In this document: piece after piece, positions 23,460-31,912 of the stretch
Position numbering within the stretch: the stretch's first letter is position 1
How the letters are laid out: the number at the start of each line of letters is the position of its first letter
Assembly (NCBI GenBank): GCA_965216725.1
Contig: CBDCGI010000022.1
Location: 155,696-219,695 of the forward strand
DNA: 64,000 nt
Direction: 5' to 3'
Source: JACZUI01 sp965216725
GTDB lineage: Bacteria > Actinomycetota > Acidimicrobiia > Spongiisociales > ZC4RG35
Program-made: the position numbers and the translations under genes
Notes under the pieces: generated by a model
What the model was told of the DNA's origin: nothing
Databases searched by the model: none
What the model saw: only the letters and a program-made list of their open reading frames with translations

Positions 23460-26066
23460 TCAGTCTTCGACGGCATAGGCCACGGCCTGGGACGGGCTCA
23501 TCGTGGTGCCTTCTTGGAAGTCGGTGTACTCGTCGTCGACCTCACCGAGAAGCTCTCGCACCTCTTTGTCCGCCTCTTCCCAGGCGGCGGTATCCCACAG
23601 GCTCATCCCGATCTGACGTCTTATCGTCTGGACCGCACCGAGGATTCGGGCCGCCCGGTCCCTGCGTTCACTCATCACTTCGAGGGCGGCAAAATCGCTG
23701 AGAAAGAGAATCAGCGCCGGAAGGTCGTATGCCTCCGCGAACGTGAGAATCCCGTCCCGGAAAGCTTTCCGCGCCTCGGCGAGACGTCCAATCTTCATCA
23801 GAGAGTCGCCGAGGGCATATCGCGACCATCCCAGATCGAACGGTGCGTCGAGGGGCTCAAAGGCTGCCATCGCAAGCTCGGACTGGCGCACCGCGTCTTC
23901 TTTGTCGCCCTGGTACCACGCCAGGTTGAACCTCCCCCAAAAGACCCGGGCGGCCGCGTAGCGGTCGTCAGTCGATTGCGCCAGCTGTTCGCTTTCATCC
24001 AAAGCATCGCTTGCCTCGTCGTATCTGCCCTGCGCTGTCAGCGGGAACGACAGGTTGTACAGAGCAAGCGAGAGGTCGTCTTCGGATCCGTGCTCACGGA
24101 GGATCGAAACGGCCTCGGCATAAGGGGCCTCCATGGCTTCCAAGTCGCCGATCCAGTATGCGATGCCGCCTGCTGCCTCCAACGCTCGAGCCCGGAGGAT
24201 CGGGTGGTCGCCCGGCATGCCCAGCGCCTGGGTAACGCGTTCCTTGGCCTCGGGCAACGGTCCCCGCGTCTGCCAATACCGCCACATGCCCGCCGCGATC
24301 TTCAGCGCTGACGCCGAATCACCGCTGTCGACGGCCCAGTCGAGGGCGGCTCTGATGTTGTTGTGCTCTTCGGACAGACGGTTCAACCACTTCAACCGGG
24401 CACCAGTGAGCATCTCGGGGTGTGCCGCCTCGACGAGCTCGGTAAAGACTCTCGTGTGGCGGTTGCGGTATCCGCCCTCCTCATCGCGGCTCACAAGCGT
24501 TTCGTAGGCAAACTCCCGGATCACGTGGAGCATCGAGAACCTCGCCGGGCCTGAGCCGCGGGTCTCGGTTACCAGACTCTGCTCGATCAACTCCTCCAGG
24601 TTGTCGATCACGTCCACATTGGTTTCGTCGTTGTCACGGCACACTCGGTCGAGTTCCTCCAAGCTGGCTCCGCCGGCGAAGACCGAGAGCCGCGCGAAGA
24701 GACGTTGGGCTGGTTCGGTGAGAAGGTCGAAACTCCAGCCGATGGTGCTGTCGATTGTTTTCTGACGTGAAGGCAGGTCCCCCGATCGCGTCGCCAGGAG
24801 TTTGTTGTGGAGCCGGGTGAGAATCTCCTCGGGCGGAAGAACCCTCAGCCGGGACGCCGCCAGTTCGATGGCGAGCGGCAGCCCGTCCAATCGCTCGACC
24901 AATGCCTCTATCGCGGTGAGCTCATCGGGCTCGGGAGCAAAACCGGGTCGAACAGTTTGTGCCCGATCGAGAAAGAGTCGGGCGCCTTCGCTGAGCGTGT
25001 CTCCGCTGTCCGTTCCGAGAGGGGGAACGGTCATCTCTCGTTCCCCGCCTACCCGGAGCGGAACCCGCGAGGTGACGAGGATCGAAACCGATTCGGTGGT
25101 TGAGATGATCCTTCCAACGAGTTGGTGAGCTTCGATGAGATGCTCGAAGTTGTCGAGCACCAGGAGGGACTCCTTGCCGGTGAGATAGCTGACCAGGTGG
25201 TCCTCAGGCTCGACGATCACCGAATTGCTCTGTAGTCCGAGCGTGGAGAGGATCGCATCAGCGAGAAGATCCGGATCCTCGAGATCTGAGAGCTCAACGA
25301 AGAAGATGCCATCCCGATAGCGGCCCTCGAGGGATTCGACTACCTCAAGCGACAGGCGCGTCTTACCCGTTCCGCCAGGGCCGGTCAGGGTTATCAGCCG
25401 ATGTGATGCAAGGAGCGAGGTGACATCTGCCACCTCTGCCTCACGCCCCACGAAAGACGTCTGAGGACGGGGTATGAGGGACGGAGCGGGCCCCGATGCG
25501 CGAGGCGGCGGGAAGTCGCCCGGGACCCCGGTGGCTGTCACCTGGTACAGGGTTTCGTCTCCGACGTCTTTGAGCTGGAACACGCCCAGGTCGAGTATCC
25601 GGACATCGGACCCCATGGCCTGTGCAGCCAGGGAAGCGGTGGCCTTTGAAACCAGGATCTGCCCACCGTGGGCGGCGTCGGCGATTCGAGCTGCTCGATG
25701 CACGTCGAGCCCCAGGTAATCGGCACCGCCGAGGGTGGCCGTTCCGGTGTGCAGACCCATGCGCACTCTCATCGCGATCTCGTCTGGCCATGGCTGGGCG
25801 GCGAGCGCTTGCTGGGCCGCCGCTGCCGCGGCGACTCCGTCGGGTGCCGAGGCGAAGACGGCGAAAACGGCATCGCCTTCGGTTCGAATCTCGACGCCGT
25901 TGTTGTCTTCGATCTCTTTGCGGATAAGGCCGTAGTGCGTTTCGAGGACGTCCCGGTATCGGTCGTCACCGATCTCCTGGACAAGGCGGGTCGACCCCTC
26001 GATGTCGGTGAATAGGAAAGTGACAGTGCCGGTGGGCAGTCCACGATCAGCTGGTTCCGAGGTCAC
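23460..26066 (-). CDS. Class III cyclase - AAA/NB-ARC ATPase - TPR signalling protein
   Basis: The 868-aa protein has three parts. Residues 13-180 are a class III cyclase domain (FLFTDIEGST with D21; IRTEGDAVFAVF with D65; VHRAARI). Residues 200-450 are an AfsR/COG3903-like ATPase, with P-loop TGPGGTGKTRLS at 229-236, Walker B SLLVLDNFEHL and LPLAIELAASRLRVL. The rest is TPR-like helices. In the cyclase the substrate Lys is Arg (R61) and the transition-state Asn is His (H123), so activity may be weak or altered. Such proteins are common in actinobacteria. It is flanked on both sides by copies of the palindromic repeat. Confidence 0.9.
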   Translation of the reverse strand: MTSEPADRGLPTGTVTFLFTDIEGSTRLVQEIGDDRYRDVLETHYGLIRKEIEDNNGVEIRTEGDAVFAVFASAPDGVAAAAAAQQALAAQPWPDEIAMRVRMGLHTGTATLGGADYLGLDVHRAARIADAAHGGQILVSKATASLAAQAMGSDVRILDLGVFQLKDVGDETLYQVTATGVPGDFPPPRASGPAPSLIPRPQTSFVGREAEVADVTSLLASHRLITLTGPGGTGKTRLSLEVVESLEGRYRDGIFFVELSDLEDPDLLADAILSTLGLQSNSVIVEPEDHLVSYLTGKESLLVLDNFEHLIEAHQLVGRIISTTESVSILVTSRVPLRVGGEREMTVPPLGTDSGDTLSEGARLFLDRAQTVRPGFAPEPDELTAIEALVERLDGLPLAIELAASRLRVLPPEEILTRLHNKLLATRSGDLPSRQKTIDSTIGWSFDLLTEPAQRLFARLSVFAGGASLEELDRVCRDNDETNVDVIDNLEELIEQSLVTETRGSGPARFSMLHVIREFAYETLVSRDEEGGYRNRHTRVFTELVEAAHPEMLTGARLKWLNRLSEEHNNIRAALDWAVDSGDSASALKIAAGMWRYWQTRGPLPEAKERVTQALGMPGDHPILRARALEAAGGIAYWIGDLEAMEAPYAEAVSILREHGSEDDLSLALYNLSFPLTAQGRYDEASDALDESEQLAQSTDDRYAAARVFWGRFNLAWYQGDKEDAVRQSELAMAAFEPLDAPFDLGWSRYALGDSLMKIGRLAEARKAFRDGILTFAEAYDLPALILFLSDFAALEVMSERRDRAARILGAVQTIRRQIGMSLWDTAAWEEADKEVRELLGEVDDEYTDFQEGTTMSPSQAVAYAVED

Positions 26067-26134
26067 AGCAAGGAACCTAACCAGAAGCTAGGAACGCCCA
26101 GGGGCTGCCCTCGGTCAGGACAAGTCGCCTCTCG

Positions 26135-26404
26135 TCAGGCGAAGTGGGTGATGGTTGGCTGGCTGGCCAGGTGAGGGTTGAGGGTGCCGAGAAAGGCTTC
26201 GACGTTTGCCTTCTGCCAGGCGACATGAGCCTCGACAGAGTCCCACTCCGCAGTGATCAGGAATCGGTTGGGGTCCTCCACCCCTCGTTGCACCTTGAAC
26301 CCGTGGAATCCTTCGACGTCGTCGAACAGGTCTCCGGTGGTGGATAAGGCCTTCATGAAGCCGTTCGGGTCTGTCGTCGCGAAGTCGACCAGTGCTGTGA
26401 CCAT
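26135..26404 (-). CDS. Small ABM-type (antibiotic biosynthesis monooxygenase-like) protein
   Basis: The 89-aa protein has the ferredoxin-like ABM/DUF pattern: MVTALVDFATTDPNGFMKAL, VEGFHGFKVQRGVEDPNRF, then EWDSVEAHVAWQKANVEAF, with the conserved E-W and H-x-x-W. Proteins of this fold are dimeric cofactor-less monooxygenases or heme/metabolite-binding proteins; function cannot be assigned. ATG 26404 has GAGGAGG at five bases. Copy 2 of the palindromic repeat starts 28 bases upstream. Confidence 0.7.
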   Translation of the reverse strand: MVTALVDFATTDPNGFMKALSTTGDLFDDVEGFHGFKVQRGVEDPNRFLITAEWDSVEAHVAWQKANVEAFLGTLNPHLASQPTITHFA

Positions 26405-26431
26405 TGAGCCTCCTCGAGTTCGTTCTTCGAG

Positions 26432-26510
26432 GTCCAGAACCTACTCCTACCTCGTCGAGTGTGCTTGTCCTCTCGTTTTTTGGGTAGGACAAGCACACTC
26501 GACGAGGGTT
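26432..26510. repeat. Palindromic repeat block, copy 2
   Basis: This is the longer-stemmed copy. A 22-bp perfect inverted repeat lies at 26450-26471 and 26486-26507 around the same 14-nt loop (26472-26485) as copy 1, with the same left flank GAACCTACTCCTACCT. It lies between the iron-ADH stop (26529) and the ABM gene start (26404). Both copies have the same orientation and bracket a 3-kb segment with the cyclase-ATPase and ABM genes. Confidence 0.85.
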
Positions 26511-26528
26511 AAGGGACGGGTGGAGTCG

Positions 26529-27680
26529 CTACCTCTTCACGAGAGAACGGCCTAGGGAGTCGGCATCCCGCAAAGCCTGCACCACCATTTCCTCGTTCAC
26601 CTGGAACGGCATGTTGGCCGTGAAAGGGAAGGCGACCGTCCCCGACGCCAAAGTGTCAAGTTGGCGAATGTCATCGGGATCCACGGATAGTTGATCCAGT
26701 GTGATGGGAAGACCGACCTGGTCAAAGAGCCCGGCCACGCGTTTTGCCTCTTCGTGTTCCGACTCGAGCATGAGCTGGGCCAATACCCCATAAGCGACCA
26801 TCTCGCCATGCAGATAGTTGTCGTGGACCTCTTCGAAAGACGTGAAGCTCATTCCGATGCCATGAGCGGCGGCGAGTCCGCCACTCTCGAAGCCGATTCC
26901 GCTGAGCAAAGTGTTGGCTTCGATCACATCCTCCAGAGCCTCGTTCACCACACCATCTCGAACGGCCTCTGCGGCGGCGACGCCGAAGTCGAACAGCGCT
27001 TCGGCGCAAGCCTTCCCGATGGCCACGGCGGCAATCGAAGGCCTCGTTCCCAGCGTCGACACTGCGTCGGGATTGCCTGCGACCACCCTCGCCTCGTACC
27101 AGGTCGCCATGGCGTCGCCGATTCCGGCGACGAGGAATCGCTCGGGGGCGGAGGCGATCACTCCGGAGTCCACTACCACCATGTATGGGCTCTCCGGATA
27201 GAACTCGACGTCCTGGAAAACCCCTGAGGCGTCGTAGATCACTGAAGATGCCGAACACGGGGCATCGTTGGAAGCCAGGGAAGGAACCACCACCAGCGGG
27301 ACACCGATTCGATAGGCGATGGCCTTGGCTGCGTCGATGCACTTTCCTCCACCCAGCGCTATGAAGACGCTGACCTCTGAGTTGTCCAGGTCGGCGGTTC
27401 GAGCGGCGATCTCGTCCATGCTGGTCTCCCCACCGAATTCGAGGAAGAGTGTCGTCCTTCCCGATTTCGCCAGACCTCTCGCAAGACGGTCACCGAGTTC
27501 GGCTCGACGTCGGGGCGAGGCAAGGATGGCTGCGGACCCCGGGTCCAGCGTTCGGACGTAGGTGCCCACCTCGTCGATCGTCCCTGGTCCCTGGATGTAG
27601 CGGCTTGGTGAGATGTAGACCCGAGGCGCTGGCTGCGTCGAGCCGTACAACTGGTCGGGATGGAAGGGTTCAGTAGTCAT
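26529..27680 (-). CDS. Iron-containing alcohol dehydrogenase, glycerol-dehydrogenase-like
   Basis: The 383-aa product contains the NAD-binding VFIALGGGKCIDAAKAIAYR (G-G-G-K-x-x-D), the GldA-like segment VVPSLASNDAPCSASSVIYD, and metal-site text GIGDAMATWYEA and AAHGIGMS followed by YLHGEMVAYG. This matches the glycerol dehydrogenase/Fe-ADH III group, which oxidises polyols with NAD using Zn or Fe. It lies 22 bases downstream of the LysE gene and may share its transcript. The physiological substrate is unknown. Confidence 0.87.
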   Translation of the reverse strand: MTTEPFHPDQLYGSTQPAPRVYISPSRYIQGPGTIDEVGTYVRTLDPGSAAILASPRRRAELGDRLARGLAKSGRTTLFLEFGGETSMDEIAARTADLDNSEVSVFIALGGGKCIDAAKAIAYRIGVPLVVVPSLASNDAPCSASSVIYDASGVFQDVEFYPESPYMVVVDSGVIASAPERFLVAGIGDAMATWYEARVVAGNPDAVSTLGTRPSIAAVAIGKACAEALFDFGVAAAEAVRDGVVNEALEDVIEANTLLSGIGFESGGLAAAHGIGMSFTSFEEVHDNYLHGEMVAYGVLAQLMLESEHEEAKRVAGLFDQVGLPITLDQLSVDPDDIRQLDTLASGTVAFPFTANMPFQVNEEMVVQALRDADSLGRSLVKR

Positions 27681-27702
27681 GCGTCTCCTACAGATTGCGA
27701 CC

Positions 27703-28287
27703 CTAGAGCCAGATGTAGACCACCGTGGCCGCCAGGAGCAGGGCCAGGCTCACACTCAAGACTCGCGAGCGCTCTCCGGTGAAGAATCGGTTGAGGACCG
27801 TGCCTCCCGCGGTCCAGACGATGTTGCAGGGGAAGACAACGATCATGATCGTTCCCGCGGTCGCTATAGATCCCATCACTGCCGACCATTGCTCTGGCCG
27901 GAACGTGGCTACCGCGGTGAGGACGAAGACCCAGGCTTTCGGGTTGACGTACTGAAACATCAATCCCTGGAGCAGGGTCAGAGGTTTCGCGGCTGCGGCT
28001 CTACTGGAGGCTCGAAGGCCCGAGATCTGTACGGCGAGATAGAGCAGATAAGCCGAGCCCACCAGCTTGAGTCCCGTTTCCACAGGAGGAAACGCTTCGA
28101 TGAACGCGGCGAGGCCCACAGCTGCGAGGATTGCCATGGTGCCCACTCCGGAGACAATTCCCAGCATGTGGGGGAGCGTGTTTCGTATTCCAAACTGGAC
28201 GCCGGAGGCCCACAGCATGACGTTGTTGGGCCCAGGGGTTATCGCGGCGATGAAAGCGAATGTGGCCAAGGCGCCAAGCTCACCCAT
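27703..28287 (-). CDS. LysE/RhtB-family amino-acid exporter
   Basis: The 194-aa, about six-TM protein has the LysE signature near the N-terminus (FAFIAAITPGPNNVMLWASG, the P-G-P motif) and LMFQYVNPKAWVFVLTAVATF (N-P-K). These export amino acids such as threonine, homoserine or lysine. ATG 28287 is close to the divergent amidase gene (28411). Confidence 0.9.
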   Translation of the reverse strand: MGELGALATFAFIAAITPGPNNVMLWASGVQFGIRNTLPHMLGIVSGVGTMAILAAVGLAAFIEAFPPVETGLKLVGSAYLLYLAVQISGLRASSRAAAAKPLTLLQGLMFQYVNPKAWVFVLTAVATFRPEQWSAVMGSIATAGTIMIVVFPCNIVWTAGGTVLNRFFTGERSRVLSVSLALLLAATVVYIWL

Positions 28288-28410
28288 GAGGTCTTGCGCC
28301 GGGCTCGTCGATCACCGGCCGAATCTACCCGGCCCGTGCGGGCCCGGGCTGTTGAGTTTCCCCAGTAGGACGGGTGGCCGCCAGTCGCCCGGTGTTGGTA
28401 GGTCGGTGTC

Positions 28411-29628
28411 ATGAACGACGAAAAGTCAATCGCCAACTGGGCGGCACGTCTCGACTCCGAGCAGCAGCGGACGGCTCCATTCCTTCCTGAGCCGGGAAGG
28501 CTGGACCGGCTGGTGTCCGAACTCGGGGCCATGGGTGACAAGTCCGGAGGTTCCGAGCTAGCAGGCGTGCTCTTTGGGGTGAAAGACATCATCAATGTCG
28601 ACGGTCTGGAGACCCGGGCCGGCTCCAACCTCCCGCCGTCGACCTTCGCCGGCCCCGAGGCGTCGGTGGTAACCCGCCTGCGGAGAACGGGTGCCGTGGT
28701 GGCCGGGAAGACCACCACCACCGAATTCGCCTTCTCTGAGCCCTCACCAACCCGAAATCCGCGGAATCCTGCGCACACCCCGGGGGGATCGAGCAGCGGC
28801 TCGGCGGCAGCTGTCGGTGCGGGTTTGGTTCCCTTTGCGCTTGGCACCCAGACCGTGGACTCGATTGTCACTCCGGCGGCATACTGCGGTGTGGTCGGGT
28901 TCAAGCCGACCTTCGGGCGGGTGCCAGTCGATGGTGTGGTCCCGTTTTCCCCTTCGATGGATCACGTCGGGGTTTTGGCCCAAGACGTGGCCACCGCAAC
29001 GTCGGTCGCCCGAGTGATTTGTGATCGATGGAGCGGTGAAGCTCCCAATGAAGGAATCGTTCTCGGATTGCCCTCCGATGCCTATCTCGGAAAGGCTGAC
29101 GGAGCAGCGAACCAAGCGCTCGATGCTGTTATCGGCGAGATCGAGGGAGCCGGTTTCGACATTGTCGCCACCGACGCCCTCTCTAATATCGACGAGATAG
29201 CAAACGTTCACCGTCGGCTTACTGCTGCCGAGTTCGCGAGAGTCAGCGAGCAGTGGTTCGAACAATTCGGTGATCGCTTTCGGCCGCGCAGTCGGGAGGT
29301 GCATCTCTACGGTGCCAGCCTCGATCCGGAGGTCGTGTCGCTTGGCATCGACCATGCGGCCGGGATTCGAGAGCGTCTTGAAGAGATCATGGAACGGCGA
29401 GGCATCTCGGCCTGGGTGGCGCCGGCCGCCACAGGCGTTGCTCCCCGGGGTCTCGACTACATAGGAGATCCGATCATGGGGAGACCTTGGACCCACGCCC
29501 ACCTTCCTGTAGTAGCCCTTCCGGTGGCGTCCGGGCTTCCTCTGGGAATCCAGTTAGTAGGCCGCCACGGGCACGACGAAGAGCTGCTTGCCCTTGCCGC
29601 CAGAGTTGAGATGCTCTTCGAGAGATGA
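28411..29628 (+). CDS. Amidase-signature-family hydrolase
   Basis: The 405-aa protein has the amidase signature: the catalytic Lys in LFGVKDIINVDG, the Ser/Gly-rich TPGGSSSGSAAAVGAG motif (cis-Ser), and GTQTVDSIVTPAAYCG at the nucleophile Ser position, where most members have D-x-G-G-S-x-x-x-P-A. VGFKPTFGRVP follows. It is somewhat shorter than GatA (about 480 aa), so it is a stand-alone amidase rather than a tRNA amidotransferase. The substrate is unknown. A start at ATG 28411 is natural. Confidence 0.88.
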   Translation: MNDEKSIANWAARLDSEQQRTAPFLPEPGRLDRLVSELGAMGDKSGGSELAGVLFGVKDIINVDGLETRAGSNLPPSTFAGPEASVVTRLRRTGAVVAGKTTTTEFAFSEPSPTRNPRNPAHTPGGSSSGSAAAVGAGLVPFALGTQTVDSIVTPAAYCGVVGFKPTFGRVPVDGVVPFSPSMDHVGVLAQDVATATSVARVICDRWSGEAPNEGIVLGLPSDAYLGKADGAANQALDAVIGEIEGAGFDIVATDALSNIDEIANVHRRLTAAEFARVSEQWFEQFGDRFRPRSREVHLYGASLDPEVVSLGIDHAAGIRERLEEIMERRGISAWVAPAATGVAPRGLDYIGDPIMGRPWTHAHLPVVALPVASGLPLGIQLVGRHGHDEELLALAARVEMLFER

Positions 29629-29634
29629 GGGCCC

Positions 29635-29667
29635 GCGGAGGCCGGCTGAGTGAGAACCGACCTCCGC
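29635..29667. terminator. Stem-loop between convergent amidase and MFS-fragment genes
   Basis: GCGGAGG (29635-29641) pairs with CCTCCGC (29661-29667), with further partial pairing inside. It follows the amidase stop directly and precedes the stop of the convergent gene, so it may serve both as a terminator; no clear U-tract. Confidence 0.4.
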
Positions 29668-29679
29668 AGGTAGACGGGT

Positions 29680-29955
29680 CTAGGCCGCAGGCGCCGGCGC
29701 CGGTTCCAGAGGATGGGCTAGCTCGGACCCAGCCTGGAGCGTCCTCATCCGTTTGGGGATCAGGCCGAAGGCGATGATCACCGCACCTAGGACGATCAGA
29801 GACGAGATCGTGAAACCGGCGTTCATGGCGTCGATGAACGCCTGATTGGCTCCGTTCACGACCGTTGCCGCCACCTCGGCGGGGAGCTCGTTGGCGACCA
29901 CACTGGCCACACCCACTCCTTCGGCGGCGACTTCTACGAGATCGTCAGGGACCAC
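29680..29955 (-). pseudogene. C-terminal fragment of a DHA2-type MFS transporter
   Basis: The 91 codons encode the end of an EmrB/QacA-like exporter: VASVVANELPAEVAATVVNG, then NQAFIDAMNAGFTISSLIVL with a last hydrophobic helix and a basic tail (IPKRMRTLQ). A real family member has about 500 aa, so 12-13 helices are missing. The frame is open only to a stop about 60 bases upstream, and the neighbouring gene 30000-31814 occupies that space. I read it as a truncated remnant; a small stand-alone membrane protein is possible. Confidence 0.5.
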
Positions 29956-29999
29956 CCCGCCGAGGGTGGCGTCGATGTTGGATCGGCTCGGGTTGAGGC

Positions 30000-31814
30000 T
30001 CAGCCCGAGTCAGCGGCGACCGACGCCAGCTGAAGGGCTTCCTCTTCTCCAGAATCTTCATCCGGCTCTTTGCCGGAGTCAGAACTCGGAGCGTGTACAG
30101 GGGTCCATTGCCAGTTGACGGCAACCGTCTCCAGTTCACCCCCTTCTCTCTCCACTTGGAGTGAGCCAAACAGCAGGACTGAGTTGGCCGTGTTCACCAA
30201 AGTACTTGAGGCGGAATCGGCGAAGAGATCGTCTGTCGGAACCCGCTCCCAGGACACTGCGTCTTGGGATTGCCAGATGACGACCGTCCCTTTTCCCGCA
30301 GCTCGTCTGGCTGAGTCGGCGCCGACTGCCACGAGACGATCGGCGACGATGCCAAGGTGCTCGATTGAAGTACCGGGTTCGGGCTCAAGAGGCACTCGGT
30401 GCCAGACCTTCCCGTCGTCGGAGACCCAAACGGCAGCGGTTCCTCTCATCAGGTCAGTTCCGGCGAGCACCATTCCCCCCTCATAAGAGGCGAATGCGGC
30501 AGTCGAGGCGCCTTCGAAGACCGAGGTGAGGTCTTCGGGGATCTCCTCCCAACTGTGCCCGTCTGTCGAGTGTGCGACTATTGGTCGTCGATCATCGAGG
30601 TTCCGGCCGACTGCGAGGAAACCGACTTCGGAAGTGGTGATCAGATCGAACTCTCCCCGAAGTGTGGACCGCTCCCAGGCAGCACCGTCCTGGCTCAGCC
30701 AAACGGCGGGGCCGTCGGCATCGCTTCCCCAGGCCACCAGGACGCCGCCGCCGGCAACTAGCCCAGCGAAAGTGACACTGTCCAGGACGTTGCCCCCGTT
30801 GATGCCTTGTTCCCAGTCGTTGGCTGGCGATCCGTACCAATACGATGTTTTGGCTTTGCCGTTGCTTTGTTCTGAAGACGTCATCAGGGCGCCGTCTCCC
30901 CAAGGGACAACCAGTGTGGCTCCGGCCGGACCAAGCATGGATGCGGTTTCCCAGCGAACGCCGTCGCTGCTGCTCCAAGCGGCGGCGTGCTCGAAGCCTT
31001 CTTCATCTAGCGCATTGCCAACGCCAATAAGACCGTCCGGGGTGCTAGCGACATTGGTGATCTGCCCATAGGGCGCCAGCTGAAGCATGTGACGGGCCCA
31101 ATCACCACCGTTCTTCTCGATCTTCGACGGTGCTAGAGGGGGCAGGTCTGCCCGCGTGTCCGAAGTCTGCCCGTTGTCGTCCGGATCCTTAGTGTTGTTT
31201 CTCTCCCTGGCGCCCCAGAACATGAAATAGCCTGCCGCCACGCCGCAGAGGAGCAACAGGACAACAAGTAGTGCGGCGAAGCCGTTTGATCCTTCGCCTT
31301 TCGGGCTCGAGTCAGAGCCATCTCGGATCGGTCGACTGGAGGCAGCTTCTGTTCCATTCGCCTTGCTCGCCAACGCGCCGCCCGAAATTCCGACAGTAAG
31401 TGATTCGGAATCTGCGGGGCTTGTCGACGCGTTTGCTCCGGCCTGGCCCTCGGCGGTTGCCGAAGGTGGGTCCGGAGGGATCGTCGAGTTGGTTGAGGTC
31501 TCGTCCGCGATCACGATGAACTTGGTTTTGGCGATGGTCTTGCGAGCCCCGATGTTTTTGACCTTGATGGTGTGGGATCCGGCGACAGCGTCGTCGGGGA
31601 CGGCGGCTGAATACTTGAACTTTCCTTTACGGCCGACTTTCGCGATGCCATCGAGTTTCTGGTCACCCCAGAAGATCTTGAGCTTCGCTCCAGGCTCGAA
31701 GCTTTTACCACTGACCGAGAATTCGCTTCCGGTTGGGCCCGACCCGGGATCGACGTCGATTGCGGGCGCAGCCTGCAGGGCGAAGAATATGGCCGCGAGC
31801 GAAAGCCATTTCAT
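30000..31814 (-). CDS. Membrane-anchored IPT-like plus beta-propeller protein
   Basis: The 604-aa protein has a signal peptide (MKWLSLAAIFFALQAAPA) and an Ig/IPT-like domain (about residues 18-100; VDPGSGPTGSEFSVSGKSF). A Ser/Thr/Gly-rich linker and one TM segment (FAALLVVLLLLCGVAAGYFM) follow, then about 370 residues of BNR/Asp-box-like repeats: WSSSDGVRWE, WLSQDGAAWE, HSTDGHSWEE, WVSDDGKVWH, WQSQDAVSWE. This predicts a six-bladed propeller. The signal peptide and TM imply both ends are divided by the membrane, an odd topology. The acidic C-terminus is low complexity. Function unknown. Confidence 0.75.
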   Translation of the reverse strand: MKWLSLAAIFFALQAAPAIDVDPGSGPTGSEFSVSGKSFEPGAKLKIFWGDQKLDGIAKVGRKGKFKYSAAVPDDAVAGSHTIKVKNIGARKTIAKTKFIVIADETSTNSTIPPDPPSATAEGQAGANASTSPADSESLTVGISGGALASKANGTEAASSRPIRDGSDSSPKGEGSNGFAALLVVLLLLCGVAAGYFMFWGARERNNTKDPDDNGQTSDTRADLPPLAPSKIEKNGGDWARHMLQLAPYGQITNVASTPDGLIGVGNALDEEGFEHAAAWSSSDGVRWETASMLGPAGATLVVPWGDGALMTSSEQSNGKAKTSYWYGSPANDWEQGINGGNVLDSVTFAGLVAGGGVLVAWGSDADGPAVWLSQDGAAWERSTLRGEFDLITTSEVGFLAVGRNLDDRRPIVAHSTDGHSWEEIPEDLTSVFEGASTAAFASYEGGMVLAGTDLMRGTAAVWVSDDGKVWHRVPLEPEPGTSIEHLGIVADRLVAVGADSARRAAGKGTVVIWQSQDAVSWERVPTDDLFADSASSTLVNTANSVLLFGSLQVEREGGELETVAVNWQWTPVHAPSSDSGKEPDEDSGEEEALQLASVAADSG

Positions 31815-31912
31815 TCAGTGCTATCGGCACATAAAGACAACTTCTGGAATTGTCCGGCGGATCTCCGTCTGGGTCTAGCGGCCTATCTTCTCGCCGGGCA
31901 TCCCATAAACGA

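Noticed and set aside
27679..28368. 229-codon plus-strand frame opposite LysE
   Set aside because: LysE has the P-G-P and N-P-K motifs on the minus strand; the plus frame is Arg/Gly/Asp-rich shadow.
30565..30575. GTCGAGTGTGC match to the hairpin arm
   Set aside because: It lies inside coding sequence of the propeller repeat, has no second arm nearby and is an 11-base chance-level match.
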